A stretch of DNA of 64,000 nt from Roseovarius mucosus. GTDB taxonomy: Bacteria > Pseudomonadota > Alphaproteobacteria > Rhodobacterales > Rhodobacteraceae. How positions within the stretch are numbered: the stretch's first letter is position 1; each line of letters begins with the position of its first letter. The notes beneath the pieces are model-generated. The model was not told the DNA's origin, did not search any database, and was given only the letters and a program-made list of their open reading frames with translations. Position numbers and translations under genes: made by a program. Positions 27,018 to 36,219 of the stretch are shown piece after piece. The stretch is taken from positions 2,927,501 to 2,991,500 of the forward strand of contig NZ_CP020474.1 of the NCBI RefSeq assembly GCF_002080415.1. Direction: 5' to 3'.

Positions 27018-28819
27018 GCGGGCACCGCTCCGGTCTTGCTGGCCTTGTGCTTGGCCAGATCGACCGCCGCTTGCGCTCGCACGTCACCAACGAGATCGGT
27101 GGGCGGTACGACCCGACCCGAATTGTTGCCCAACACCTCTTCCTTGGTGCCAAAGGCCACCAATTTCCCGTTTTGCACGACGGCCAGCATGTCAACAGCG
27201 GTCAATACATTCGGCCTGTGGGCTACGACAATAACGATCCCATTGCGGTCACGGATAGCCTTGATCGTATCGTTCAATGCCTTCTCGCCAGCAGCGTCCA
27301 GTGAGGCGTTTGGCTCGTCTAGAATGACCACAAACGGATTGCCATAAAGCGCCCGCGCCAGACCGATCCGTTGCCGCTGTCCTGCCGATAGCGCGGTGCC
27401 GTGGCTGCCCACTTGCGTGTCATAGCCATCGGGCATGTCCACGATCATGCGATGCACACCACTGGTGGTAGCGGCTTCGTAGACAGCGGTCGTGTTTCTG
27501 TCTTCACTGAAGCGGTTGATGTTTTCAAGAATACTGCCGTCGAACAGGCTTACCTCTTGCGGCAGATAGCCGATCAAATCGCCCCGCTTATGGGGTGCAA
27601 TTTGCGATAGGCTAACCCCGTCAAAGCGGACGTTGCCACGCAATGGCTGCCAAACACCGGATAAGGCGCGCAGCAACGTAGATTTTCCACCCCCGCTGGG
27701 CCCAACGATGGCGAGAGCCTGCCCCGCCTTCAACTCAAGGCTGACATCGGCCAAAAGGATGCGCCCGGTCGCGGGCGAAGCGACCGTCAAGCCTTCGATC
27801 GTCACGTTGTCAGTGGCGCGGGGAAAATCCATCAACTGCTTCTCTTCTTCGCCCAATGCAGAAAGCGTGTCACGCAGTTGAACATACGCGTGCCGCGCAC
27901 CTGCGATGCCACGCCAGTTGCCGATGACTTGGTCAATCGGTGCCAAGGCGCGGGCAGAGGCAACAGAGACTGCGATTATTGCGCCAGCAGACAACTGTCC
28001 TTGAATTGTGAAATAGGCCCCCAGCCCAAGCAGAGCAGATTGCAATATCATCCGCAGAACCCGCGAAAAGGCAGAAATGGTCGATAAAATCTCGGAGTTG
28101 CGGGCCTGAATGGCCAGATGGTCATCATTCAGCCGGTTGAACCGCCCAACGGCACGCTCGACAATCCCCATTGCAATCATGGCATCCGCGTTGCGGGCAT
28201 TAGATTCTGCCGCCGTGTTTCGCGCGATCATGGACCTCTGCGCCGCCTGTGCCAGATTGCGCGAACGCAGCTCGGCAATCACGGTCAAAAGGGTCAGAAC
28301 CACAGCGCCACCCAAAGCGACAGAACCCAGAACCGGATGCAGAAGAAAGACAAAGATCAGGAAGATAGGCATCCAAGGCAGGTCGAACATCGCCGCGGGT
28401 GCCGGGCTGGCCAGAAAGTTGCGCAGGGTATCCACCTGTCGACCGCGTTCAAGCGCCTCAGTCGTCGAAAACCCGTAGCGTGGCATTTCAATGGCCAACT
28501 TGTGGGTCAGCGGCGCAAGGCGACGATCCATCCGCGCGCCCAACCTGACCATGATCTTGGATCGCAAGGCATCGAAAGCCCCATGAAAGAAGAACAGACC
28601 GATTGCCAGTACCGACAAGAACGCAAGGGTCTCTATCGAACCACTGGTCAGGGCGCGGTCGTAGACTTGCATCATGTAAACAGAACCGGTTAGGGCCAGA
28701 ATGTTGATCACTCCAGAGATCATGAATATCCAAAGGCCGTAGGCCTTCAGGTCGCGCCCGATCATGTGCTTGGCCTTGAGCGTCTTGCGGATGTCGGATT
28801 GGGAACGTGGTTGTGCCAT
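27014..28819 (-). CDS. Type I secretion ABC transporter (PrtD-like)
   Basis: This 601-residue inner-membrane ABC exporter combines a membrane domain (about 30-325) with a C-terminal ATPase domain. Walker A GPSGGGKSTLL is near residue 372, the signature ALSAGQRQRIGLAR near 474 and Walker B VVILDEPNASLD near 496. There is no N-terminal C39 peptidase, so it belongs to the PrtD/RTX-exporter class. It lies directly downstream of the giant RTX peroxidase gene and is its probable dedicated exporter, working with the HlyD-type adaptor. Confidence 0.95.
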   Translation of the reverse strand: MAQPRSQSDIRKTLKAKHMIGRDLKAYGLWIFMISGVINILALTGSVYMMQVYDRALTSGSIETLAFLSVLAIGLFFFHGAFDALRSKIMVRLGARMDRRLAPLTHKLAIEMPRYGFSTTEALERGRQVDTLRNFLASPAPAAMFDLPWMPIFLIFVFLLHPVLGSVALGGAVVLTLLTVIAELRSRNLAQAAQRSMIARNTAAESNARNADAMIAMGIVERAVGRFNRLNDDHLAIQARNSEILSTISAFSRVLRMILQSALLGLGAYFTIQGQLSAGAIIAVSVASARALAPIDQVIGNWRGIAGARHAYVQLRDTLSALGEEEKQLMDFPRATDNVTIEGLTVASPATGRILLADVSLELKAGQALAIVGPSGGGKSTLLRALSGVWQPLRGNVRFDGVSLSQIAPHKRGDLIGYLPQEVSLFDGSILENINRFSEDRNTTAVYEAATTSGVHRMIVDMPDGYDTQVGSHGTALSAGQRQRIGLARALYGNPFVVILDEPNASLDAAGEKALNDTIKAIRDRNGIVIVVAHRPNVLTAVDMLAVVQNGKLVAFGTKEEVLGNNSGRVVPPTDLVGDVRAQAAVDLAKHKASKTGAVPA

Positions 28820-28855
28820 GGTCTGTCCTGCTCTGTGCGGAGAGAATGGGAAGGA

Positions 28856-28886
28856 GCCGACCCCCGTCGGTAGAACAGGGGTCGGC
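28856..28886 (-). terminator. Hairpin between RTX gene and ABC gene
   Basis: Nine-base arms GCCGACCCC / GGGGTCGGC separated by 13 bases sit just after the RTX stop on the minus strand. There is no U-tract, so it more likely attenuates or stabilises mRNA than terminates fully, giving more RTX mRNA than exporter mRNA. Confidence 0.55.
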
Positions 28887-28894
28887 GAGCCGGA

Positions 28895-31800
28895 TCAGAG
28901 ATTGAAATCGTCTGCCGAAAGACTTTGAGAGTTGCGGACTTTGAGCGTGAAGTCGGCGCTGCCGTCATCATCGAGGTGACCCGCGATGTTTGTGACACCG
29001 TCTGACAGTTCAGTCAGCACAAGACTTCCTGCGCCAATCGGATCCCCCTCGTTCATCAGCGTGAAGGATTGGTTGCCCAGTTGCCCTGTGACCGCGTCAA
29101 TCCGAGACAGATCAATCCGATCGCCGGGAGCAAAGTCATGAATGAAGTCGCCATCCGCCGCCGATGCCGTGTCGAAGCGGAAGGTATCATTGCCCGCGCC
29201 GCCAGCCAGATTGTTTTCGGACTCGCCTGCGATAATGGTGTCGTTCCCGCTGCCACCGATCACATCCTCTATCGAGGAAATGCGATCAAAGGTGTTTCCG
29301 ATACGGATAGAACCCAACGAGCTCAGGCTGTCCAGGGTAATCTCGGCCCTGGCGCTCAGGCCGGTGAGGTCGATGATATCCTGCCCCAAGCCCCCGAAAA
29401 CAAAGTCTGTCGCGCCATCATGGTTGATCAGGAACGTATCGTTCCCATCGCCGCCGAAAAGCACATCAGACCCATTCCCGCCTTCGATGATATCATCCCC
29501 GCTTCCCGCGTCGACGACATCGTTTCCGTCACCGGCAAGGATCAGTTCGGCACCATCGGTCCCGGTGAGATCATCCGCTTCCGCCGTGCCGGAGACAAAG
29601 CTTGCTACGGATTCTGGTTGGGTGGGGTCTGTCGCTTCGTCATCCACCGTGTCGTGATTGTTTTCATCGTGATGGCTGTCGTGATCGTCGTCGTCGTCAT
29701 CGTCATCATCGCCGTGCTCAACCTCACTTGCCGTCACGACCTGAGGAAGCGAGTCCGGTTCTCCGCTGAAGGTAATTGTCGATCCTTCCGCCGTTAGCGT
29801 CACAAGGCCTGTCAACTCGTCGAAACTTGCCGCATAGCTGGCCGGATCGACCCCGGCGGGTGCCTCAATGACGTCTTGCGCCCGCAGCGTGCCGACAACC
29901 ATGTCATTGCCGCCCGCCGTGCGGAACAGGATGCGATGCGCCGAGTCCAGCCCCGTGATGTCGACAACGTCGTCGCCCGCGCCACCGTTTATCGTGATCG
30001 TGTTAAAAGAGAGGTTGGTCGGGCTGAAGTCACCAATGATGAGCACCTGATCATTGTCGCTGAAGAAACCACCGCCATTGGTGTTGATAACGATCTCTTC
30101 GATTTCTTGCAGTTCGGCAATGACGTTCCCATTAGCTGTCCCGTTGCGGGTGATGACGATCTCGGTTCCCGCCTCAAGGGGGCGAGCCCCGCCCAAGGCA
30201 ACCCAAGCCGCTGCGGAATAGACACGATAGGTTTCCGCAAGATCCGTGCCGTTGACGACAAAAGTGTCGCCAATCAAGCTTTCCGTGCCGCCGTTTACCA
30301 CATCGCGACCGTCGGCTCCCAAACCGAGAAATCCGTTGCCAGATGCATTCCACACGATCACATCATCGCCAGCCCCTGCATTGACCGTGTCGTTTCCGCC
30401 ACCCGCATCGATCAGATCGCCGCCCGAACCGCCGTTCAAGGTATTTGCACCACCCGTGCCGTTGATCACGTCACCCACTACATCCGATGCCGCAGACACA
30501 ACGATCGACACATTGCCGTTCAGGTCTGTCACCGTTGCAGCCACGCGCAGGATAGGTTGCGCCGCCGTCGCTGCCGCAGGTGGGGTGTAGCCAACCCCAG
30601 TAGCGCCAGGAATATCGGTCCATGTCGCCCCACCATCCAACGATGATTGCCATTGCACCGCGATACTCGCAATGCCGTCGGGGTCGGCTATGGCGGAAAG
30701 ATCAACCGTGATCCCCTGAGTTTCGGTCGGGCTCTGATCCGACAGGACCGGCGCACCGGTCACAGGCGCATCGTTCAGCGCCGCCAGTTCAATGGCGATA
30801 TCGCCATCAGCAAAGCGCAATACTTCGATATTGGTCAGCCGGTCGCTGCCTTCTTGTTCCAGCCGCCGTCCCGTCAGCGGATCAAGGCTCAGGTCGATTC
30901 CGGTAACGGGATCAATCAGTTCCGCGCTTGCCTGCAGATGTGTGACCGTATAGCTGCCGTCGCCGTTGTCAGTGACCTCGTAATTTTCGCGCAGGTCCCA
31001 ATAGACCGCCGTGTCAATATCATCGGCTTGCCCACCATCAATGATCTCGCGGATGATAAACAACTGACCCGGTGTAAGCGTGCGGCTGAACATCAGCGAC
31101 TCGACCGTCGCCCCCCCGAAAAGCAGGCTACCATCCAGACCAAACACCTGCGCCGTCATGCCCGCCGCCGTGGCGAACTCTGCGCCATTTTCGTCGCGCA
31201 AACCGATACGGACATTTAGATACCGATCGCCGTCCAGGATATCGTTGCCCGCCATGCCACGTATCAAGTCGGATCCACCGCCGCCCAGCAGAATGTCCTC
31301 GCCTGCCGCAGTGTTCAGAACCCCAACTTCAACTTCCTCGGTCGTTCCGTCGGGATGCCGGATCTCAAAGCGCTCAAGATGCGCCACCAATTCACGAAGC
31401 CCGTTGATCAGATCAACGTTCCGCTCCAACAGCGCGTTCGAGAAGCTGGCAATCGGTGCATCTGCATCTACTTGGGTCGCGTTGCCATTGGCGTCATAGG
31501 CCCCAACCACGACTTCGCGCCCCGTCAATGTGTCATCATAATTCCAACCCGAGAGACCCTCGACAAGGTCGTAACGGTCGCGAAGTATGTTGTTCTGCTG
31601 ATTGACGAAAATCCCGACATTCATATCCGCATCGGCGGCATAGTTGTTGCCTTGGTAGCTGACCCAGTCAAATCCGGCCATGCCATTGTTGCGGTTGATG
31701 CCAATACCTTGCACCATGATGTCATCACCAGACTCTGCGTCGAAATCGGTGTCGTTTTCCCCCGAAAGCATAACGTCATGGCCAATCACTCGGCTGTTGA

Positions 31801-34800
31801 AGAAAAGCTCTGAGTTGTCGCCCGTCAGTGTGGTCATGAAACCTTGGGCTTCCATCCAGTCGTTGCCTTCATTGCCATAGACAACGCCGCCACCACCAGA
31901 GGCCGCACGGATGAAGTCGTTGCCCTCGCCGCCGAAGATGTCCTTGGCCTCGGAACCACCCGACAAGAAGTCGGACCCCGACCCGCCGAAGATCAGGTCA
32001 ATGCCCATGCCGCCATTGATCACGTCATCGCCGCCTTCGCCCTTAAGGACGTCAGCATCACCGATATCAGTCCCACTATCGGTGATGATGTCATTGCCAG
32101 CGCCGCCATGAACATGATCCACGCCGAACCCACCTTCGATCCGGTCGTCACCATCGCCGCCCCAAATGCCATCGTCCCCTGCGCCGCCGACGATCGTATC
32201 ATTCTCGTCAGTGCCGCCCAGAACCACATGCTCGCCCCCATGGAACTGGATAAAGTCGATATCGCCATCCCCGTCTGTATCGCGGCGGGTGACAAGAGAT
32301 TGCGTGCCGGTGATGGCGGATAGAACATCTGCCTCCCGCGTCGGGTCAGCGTTCTCCAGCCCCTCGTTATACTGGCGGGACTGATCCATCTCGATGACGT
32401 AATCCGCTGTCTGAAAGGCTGCGCCGTTCACATGGAAACCCAAATCAGCAGTATTGGTGTTGCGCGCGATAAGGTCGGCGAAACTGTCACTTTCGAGCTG
32501 TGTCAGCAGGTTCATACCCTGCGTCCGGCTGAGATAGTAGAAACGATCACCCGCTTGCAGGTTCTCGATCTGCATCTCGAACACAAAGGAGAAGGTAGAG
32601 CCAAGCATCCCGCCGAATGGCATCAGGGCCTCGGCCAGACCGCCAATCCAGAAATCCACGCGGTTCAGGCCCGATTCCAGATCCGCCCAATCGCCGGTGC
32701 TGTTGAGATAATCCAGACGGTCTTCGGGTGCGCCATCCCCGCCAAACACGATTTCCCATGCGGCTTCGCGCTTTTCTTCTGTTGTTACAGCGGCCAAGAC
32801 ACTGGCATGGGTTCCGTAGGCGGCGATGAAATTCACGACCGATAGCGGGTTCTTTATATTGGCCGCGAAATCGGACCAACTTTCATAGGGACGCAAGAAA
32901 GTGTCATTGGTCGCCTCGAAGAACTGCCGCCGGGCCTCGTTCAGTGAGGGAATTCCGGTTTCGCGTGCCCGTGCGATGTTCAATGCTGCCAAATCCAGCG
33001 GCAGGCCGACAAGATTGTTGCGCAGCGCCGAAGTCATGAATTCGTCGATCTCATTGCCTGCCTGCGTGCTAATCCCGCGCAGAATTGCCCCAGCTGCGGC
33101 ATGGGCATCAACCCCGGCTTCCGCAAACGCAATCGGGTTGAGGAACGCCTCAATCAGGCCCACCTCTTCGGGCGTTGCAACGCCTTCGGGGGACAACTGC
33201 ATCAGCGGCACAGTTTCGTTCAGCATTGAATGGCCGAAGCGGTAGACGACTTGCGCGAATTCCTCAAATATCGCCCCGTCCACTTCGACTGAATTCGAAA
33301 AGACGAAAGGATCGATCTGTGGCGTCACGCTGCGCACGAATTCTTCGAAGACCAGATGCTGATAAACCATCTCTGTTGAAAAGCGTGCCGCCTGAAACAG
33401 ACGCTCGCCATCCCAGACCAATGATGCCGGATCAAAGCCCGCTTCGACAGGCACCAGCAGCCACTGGTTTAGAAATGCGATGTCGATCTCGCCTGTGGCC
33501 CCCTGAGAGAGCAGCGTCTCCTGAATCTCTTCTATCTGACGGTTATGCTCTCCGTGAAAAACCGTGTGGATCGAGGTTAGCGCGATATTCTCGTTCCCGC
33601 GTCCATCGCCGACGATGTAATGCGCATCCAGCAACTCGTTGTCATAAGTGGCGTTTTGGCCAAACTCATTCGGGATGATGGGATTTCCGGCAATATCATC
33701 GGCATCCGGGGTCTTTTGCGCGGTCTCACCGGTGAAACGGTCCACGACAAAGGTTCCCGGCACTGCGTTATGCGCGATGTCATCCAAAAATGCGCGTCCT
33801 GCGGACAGACCGGACATGCCATCAATGGGACTGGCAAGATTGCCTTCGACTGGCCCATCCGCTGTCATCAGCTGGGGCAAGCCGTTTGCGCCACGCTCAA
33901 ACTCGCCATACAGGTCGGTAACCAAAAGCGGCACGCTCACGGCATTCAGATCGCTCAGTTCGATCCCCAATAGGTCGCGCGCCTGCGATTTGACATCGGC
34001 CCATGTGGGCGGCCCGCCTGCCTCGCTCTCAAGCATCCGCCCGGTAGCTTGGGGGCGCCCGTCCACCATGGCGTATTCGCGCAAGAATACCTGATGCGAT
34101 GGGTTTGACGTATAAAGCTGGTTCAGGTCGATCCAAGGTGTCGTCTGGTTGGCATGGTCACGGACATCATCCGCCGTACCGATCAGACCATCAGCGCCCG
34201 GGTCATTGGTGGCGCGGGTCAGCACCATGAAATTGGTGGGGCTGCCCTCGACATATAGCGGATCATCTGGGTGCAACTGGATGATGACATTTCCGTTGCC
34301 GCCTTTGCTGGTCAGGTCCAGACCGTGATCGAAGAACTGGCCAAAAATCGTCATAAAGCTATTGAAGGACGCAGTATCTCCAAGATCGGCGGCAATGTTG
34401 CGGATAAAGACGTTATCGCCGTCCATCTCGATCCCGTGGCTGGCAACCATATCCAGAACGGCCTGATCGGCGGCATCGGCGGCGGCGACAGCAGCAGCGG
34501 TCGCATCTGTGCCCGTGGGGATCGCGTCGCGCGCTGCAATGGCTTCGTCAAGTTCAGCCTGCGCCGCAGCGTCGACTGTTTCAGCTTCGGTCACTGCTGC
34601 TTGGGCTGCGTCAACATCGGCTTGGGCCGTTGCCAGCGCGTCATCGGCTCCGTCGAGCGTTGCTTGAAGCCCTGAAAGATTGGACAATTCCACGATCAGG
34701 GTCTGGTTTGCTGCGGTAAAGGCTGCGCTGGCGGCTGTGGCGGCAGTGACTGCATCCTCATGCGTGTCCTCGGCCTGAAGGAACGCGATGTTTGCATCCG

Positions 34801-35689
34801 ATGCAACTTCTCGCGCATCGAGATAGGCCTGAAGATTTTCGGGGCTTGGATCAGCACCATAGGCCGCCAACGCGGCCGCCTCGGCCTGTTGCGCCAAGGC
34901 GCGCTGCACCGTGGCGATATTGAGGGCCGTCAATGCGGTGGCTTCTGCTTCATCTGCGGCCAGGCTATCGGCCATTGCCGCATCAGAGGCTGCCCGCGCA
35001 GTATCGACAACAGCCTGTTGCGCGGTGATCGCTGCTTGCGCGTCTGCCTGAGCAGCCAGTGCCACTGTCAGCAGGCCCTCAGCCGTGTTGAGAGCCTCTT
35101 GCGCCGCTGCCAATGCTGATCCCGCGAGTGCCAATTCTGACTCTGCGCCGTCCACCTGTTGTTGGGCCGCATCATAAAGCGCTTGATAGGCCGCCTCGGC
35201 ATCCTCAACCGCTGCGCGTGCATCTCGTGCCGCTTGTTGTGCGGCCATGATCTCCCGCACGATGTTCAACTGGGCCGCACCGGTGATCCCCAAAGACGCA
35301 AGCGCCCCGGCTATCGCGGCTGGGTTGTTCAGCGATTGATCTGCCACAAGGTTCGAAATGACGCGCGGCTGAGAGTCGTAGACCGTGCCATTCGCCTGAT
35401 CATAGCTGGTTGGGGCCCCGTTGCGCGGGTTCGCTTCGGCTGCATTATAGACCGGGGTCAACAGACGGGTCATGACCTCATCGGATGCACCGAAACGTTC
35501 CATGCCCGGCTGGAAATTATTGAAACTCCCATCAACAGTACGCAGGCCATAGGGGATGAGCGGGCTGGATACCAATTGTGACAATGCAGTCCCTGGATCG
35601 ACACCTTCAGCAATAAGACGGGAATGATCTTCTGCGATACGGATCTGCTCGAGAATATGGGCAAGATCGTTTGTATTTAGATGGACCAT
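28895..35689 (-). CDS. RTX animal-type haem peroxidase (MopA-like)
   Basis: This is a 2264-residue secreted protein. The animal haem peroxidase domain starts near residue 20 and is interrupted at about 150-405 by an Ala-rich coiled coil. It resumes with FGQFFDHGLDL (distal His455), GRGNENIALTSIHTVF (catalytic-type Arg697 and haem-linking-type Glu700) and YRFGHSML (proximal His820). Calcium-binding GGxGxDxxx blocks lie at about 1155-1270, 1460-1490, 1740-1785 and 2040-2107. A poly-Asp/His tract is near 1990-2020, and the C-terminus is of type I secretion kind. The start at 35689 (GGAG-TTTATCC spacing) is preferred over 35722. Secreted RTX haem peroxidases include MopA, the Mn(II) oxidase of Aurantimonas and Erythrobacter. 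A comparable role here is inference; lytic or defensive oxidant production is an alternative. Confidence 0.9.
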   Translation of the reverse strand: MVHLNTNDLAHILEQIRIAEDHSRLIAEGVDPGTALSQLVSSPLIPYGLRTVDGSFNNFQPGMERFGASDEVMTRLLTPVYNAAEANPRNGAPTSYDQANGTVYDSQPRVISNLVADQSLNNPAAIAGALASLGITGAAQLNIVREIMAAQQAARDARAAVEDAEAAYQALYDAAQQQVDGAESELALAGSALAAAQEALNTAEGLLTVALAAQADAQAAITAQQAVVDTARAASDAAMADSLAADEAEATALTALNIATVQRALAQQAEAAALAAYGADPSPENLQAYLDAREVASDANIAFLQAEDTHEDAVTAATAASAAFTAANQTLIVELSNLSGLQATLDGADDALATAQADVDAAQAAVTEAETVDAAAQAELDEAIAARDAIPTGTDATAAAVAAADAADQAVLDMVASHGIEMDGDNVFIRNIAADLGDTASFNSFMTIFGQFFDHGLDLTSKGGNGNVIIQLHPDDPLYVEGSPTNFMVLTRATNDPGADGLIGTADDVRDHANQTTPWIDLNQLYTSNPSHQVFLREYAMVDGRPQATGRMLESEAGGPPTWADVKSQARDLLGIELSDLNAVSVPLLVTDLYGEFERGANGLPQLMTADGPVEGNLASPIDGMSGLSAGRAFLDDIAHNAVPGTFVVDRFTGETAQKTPDADDIAGNPIIPNEFGQNATYDNELLDAHYIVGDGRGNENIALTSIHTVFHGEHNRQIEEIQETLLSQGATGEIDIAFLNQWLLVPVEAGFDPASLVWDGERLFQAARFSTEMVYQHLVFEEFVRSVTPQIDPFVFSNSVEVDGAIFEEFAQVVYRFGHSMLNETVPLMQLSPEGVATPEEVGLIEAFLNPIAFAEAGVDAHAAAGAILRGISTQAGNEIDEFMTSALRNNLVGLPLDLAALNIARARETGIPSLNEARRQFFEATNDTFLRPYESWSDFAANIKNPLSVVNFIAAYGTHASVLAAVTTEEKREAAWEIVFGGDGAPEDRLDYLNSTGDWADLESGLNRVDFWIGGLAEALMPFGGMLGSTFSFVFEMQIENLQAGDRFYYLSRTQGMNLLTQLESDSFADLIARNTNTADLGFHVNGAAFQTADYVIEMDQSRQYNEGLENADPTREADVLSAITGTQSLVTRRDTDGDGDIDFIQFHGGEHVVLGGTDENDTIVGGAGDDGIWGGDGDDRIEGGFGVDHVHGGAGNDIITDSGTDIGDADVLKGEGGDDVINGGMGIDLIFGGSGSDFLSGGSEAKDIFGGEGNDFIRAASGGGGVVYGNEGNDWMEAQGFMTTLTGDNSELFFNSRVIGHDVMLSGENDTDFDAESGDDIMVQGIGINRNNGMAGFDWVSYQGNNYAADADMNVGIFVNQQNNILRDRYDLVEGLSGWNYDDTLTGREVVVGAYDANGNATQVDADAPIASFSNALLERNVDLINGLRELVAHLERFEIRHPDGTTEEVEVGVLNTAAGEDILLGGGGSDLIRGMAGNDILDGDRYLNVRIGLRDENGAEFATAAGMTAQVFGLDGSLLFGGATVESLMFSRTLTPGQLFIIREIIDGGQADDIDTAVYWDLRENYEVTDNGDGSYTVTHLQASAELIDPVTGIDLSLDPLTGRRLEQEGSDRLTNIEVLRFADGDIAIELAALNDAPVTGAPVLSDQSPTETQGITVDLSAIADPDGIASIAVQWQSSLDGGATWTDIPGATGVGYTPPAAATAAQPILRVAATVTDLNGNVSIVVSAASDVVGDVINGTGGANTLNGGSGGDLIDAGGGNDTVNAGAGDDVIVWNASGNGFLGLGADGRDVVNGGTESLIGDTFVVNGTDLAETYRVYSAAAWVALGGARPLEAGTEIVITRNGTANGNVIAELQEIEEIVINTNGGGFFSDNDQVLIIGDFSPTNLSFNTITINGGAGDDVVDITGLDSAHRILFRTAGGNDMVVGTLRAQDVIEAPAGVDPASYAASFDELTGLVTLTAEGSTITFSGEPDSLPQVVTASEVEHGDDDDDDDDDHDSHHDENNHDTVDDEATDPTQPESVASFVSGTAEADDLTGTDGAELILAGDGNDVVDAGSGDDIIEGGNGSDVLFGGDGNDTFLINHDGATDFVFGGLGQDIIDLTGLSARAEITLDSLSSLGSIRIGNTFDRISSIEDVIGGSGNDTIIAGESENNLAGGAGNDTFRFDTASAADGDFIHDFAPGDRIDLSRIDAVTGQLGNQSFTLMNEGDPIGAGSLVLTELSDGVTNIAGHLDDDGSADFTLKVRNSQSLSADDFNL

Positions 35690-35999
35690 GGATAAATCTC
35701 CTGATTGAGGCCCTTCGGCCACGACGGTTGGCGCTAAAGCGATTTCCGAAAACGGCGACTTTTCGCCACTTTTTGAACACGAATTTGTGTGTTGATTGTT
35801 GTGGAGCGCACGAAGCGTTACGAATCCGTAAGTCGGGCGTTTTGCTGACCAAAGGGCCGAATCGGGGCCGCACTAAAGTCTCAGTGAGCCCTATACTTTG
35901 GTCGGAAATGCGCTCTTTAGATTGAAATCTTTCGATTTCTTGCAGCTTATAGTTGTTAACCGATTGTTATTTGACCGACCCCCGCCGGGACAGCCCGTT

Positions 36000-36020
36000 C
36001 GGCCGGATTAGATCCGGCCG
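36000..36020. repeat. Perfect 9-bp inverted repeat
   Basis: CGGCCGGAT, a three-base TAG spacer, then ATCCGGCCG. The short spacer suits either a protein-binding dyad or a cruciform or RNA hairpin; GGATATCTTTT follows, so a terminator-like role on the plus strand is possible. Confidence 0.6.
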
Positions 36021-36086
36021 GGATATCTTTTGTGATTTTCCTATGCTTTCAGGTACTTTAGCAGACCGAAGCGCAATCTGCGGCCT

Positions 36087-36103
36087 GTTTCCAAAATGGA
36101 AAC
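36087..36103. promoter_or_regulatory. Candidate operator upstream of regulator gene
   Basis: The interrupted palindrome GTTTCCA-AAA-TGGAAAC is centred about 125 bases before the NarL-type regulator start. NarL-family proteins bind inverted heptamer-like repeats, so autoregulation or control of the divergent RTX gene is possible. Confidence 0.4.
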
Positions 36104-36219
36104 GATGCGTTTTCCCCTAGACCAAACTCACAAAAGATTCGCGCGATACGCGAAATGTGGCAAGAATGTGCCTTGGGGGCCTACCAGCCAGACCCAATGT
36201 GGCTCGGGGGAAAATTTAT

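Larger units (their letters stand above)
35723..36219. promoter_or_regulatory. Divergent promoter region, RTX gene/regulator
   Basis: About 500 bases without a gene separate the RTX peroxidase gene (minus) from the NarL-type regulator (plus). The region is AT-richer than its flanks and holds two clear dyads: 36000-36020 (CGGCCGGAT-TAG-ATCCGGCCG) and 36087-36103 (GTTTCCA-AAA-TGGAAAC). It is the natural place for control of the secretion locus. Confidence 0.6.

Noticed and set aside
29069..31813. Plus-strand frames of 120-256 residues opposite the RTX peroxidase gene
   Set aside because: They are antisense shadows of the Gly/Asp-rich repeats (Val/Ile/Arg-rich mirror composition) without any family signature.
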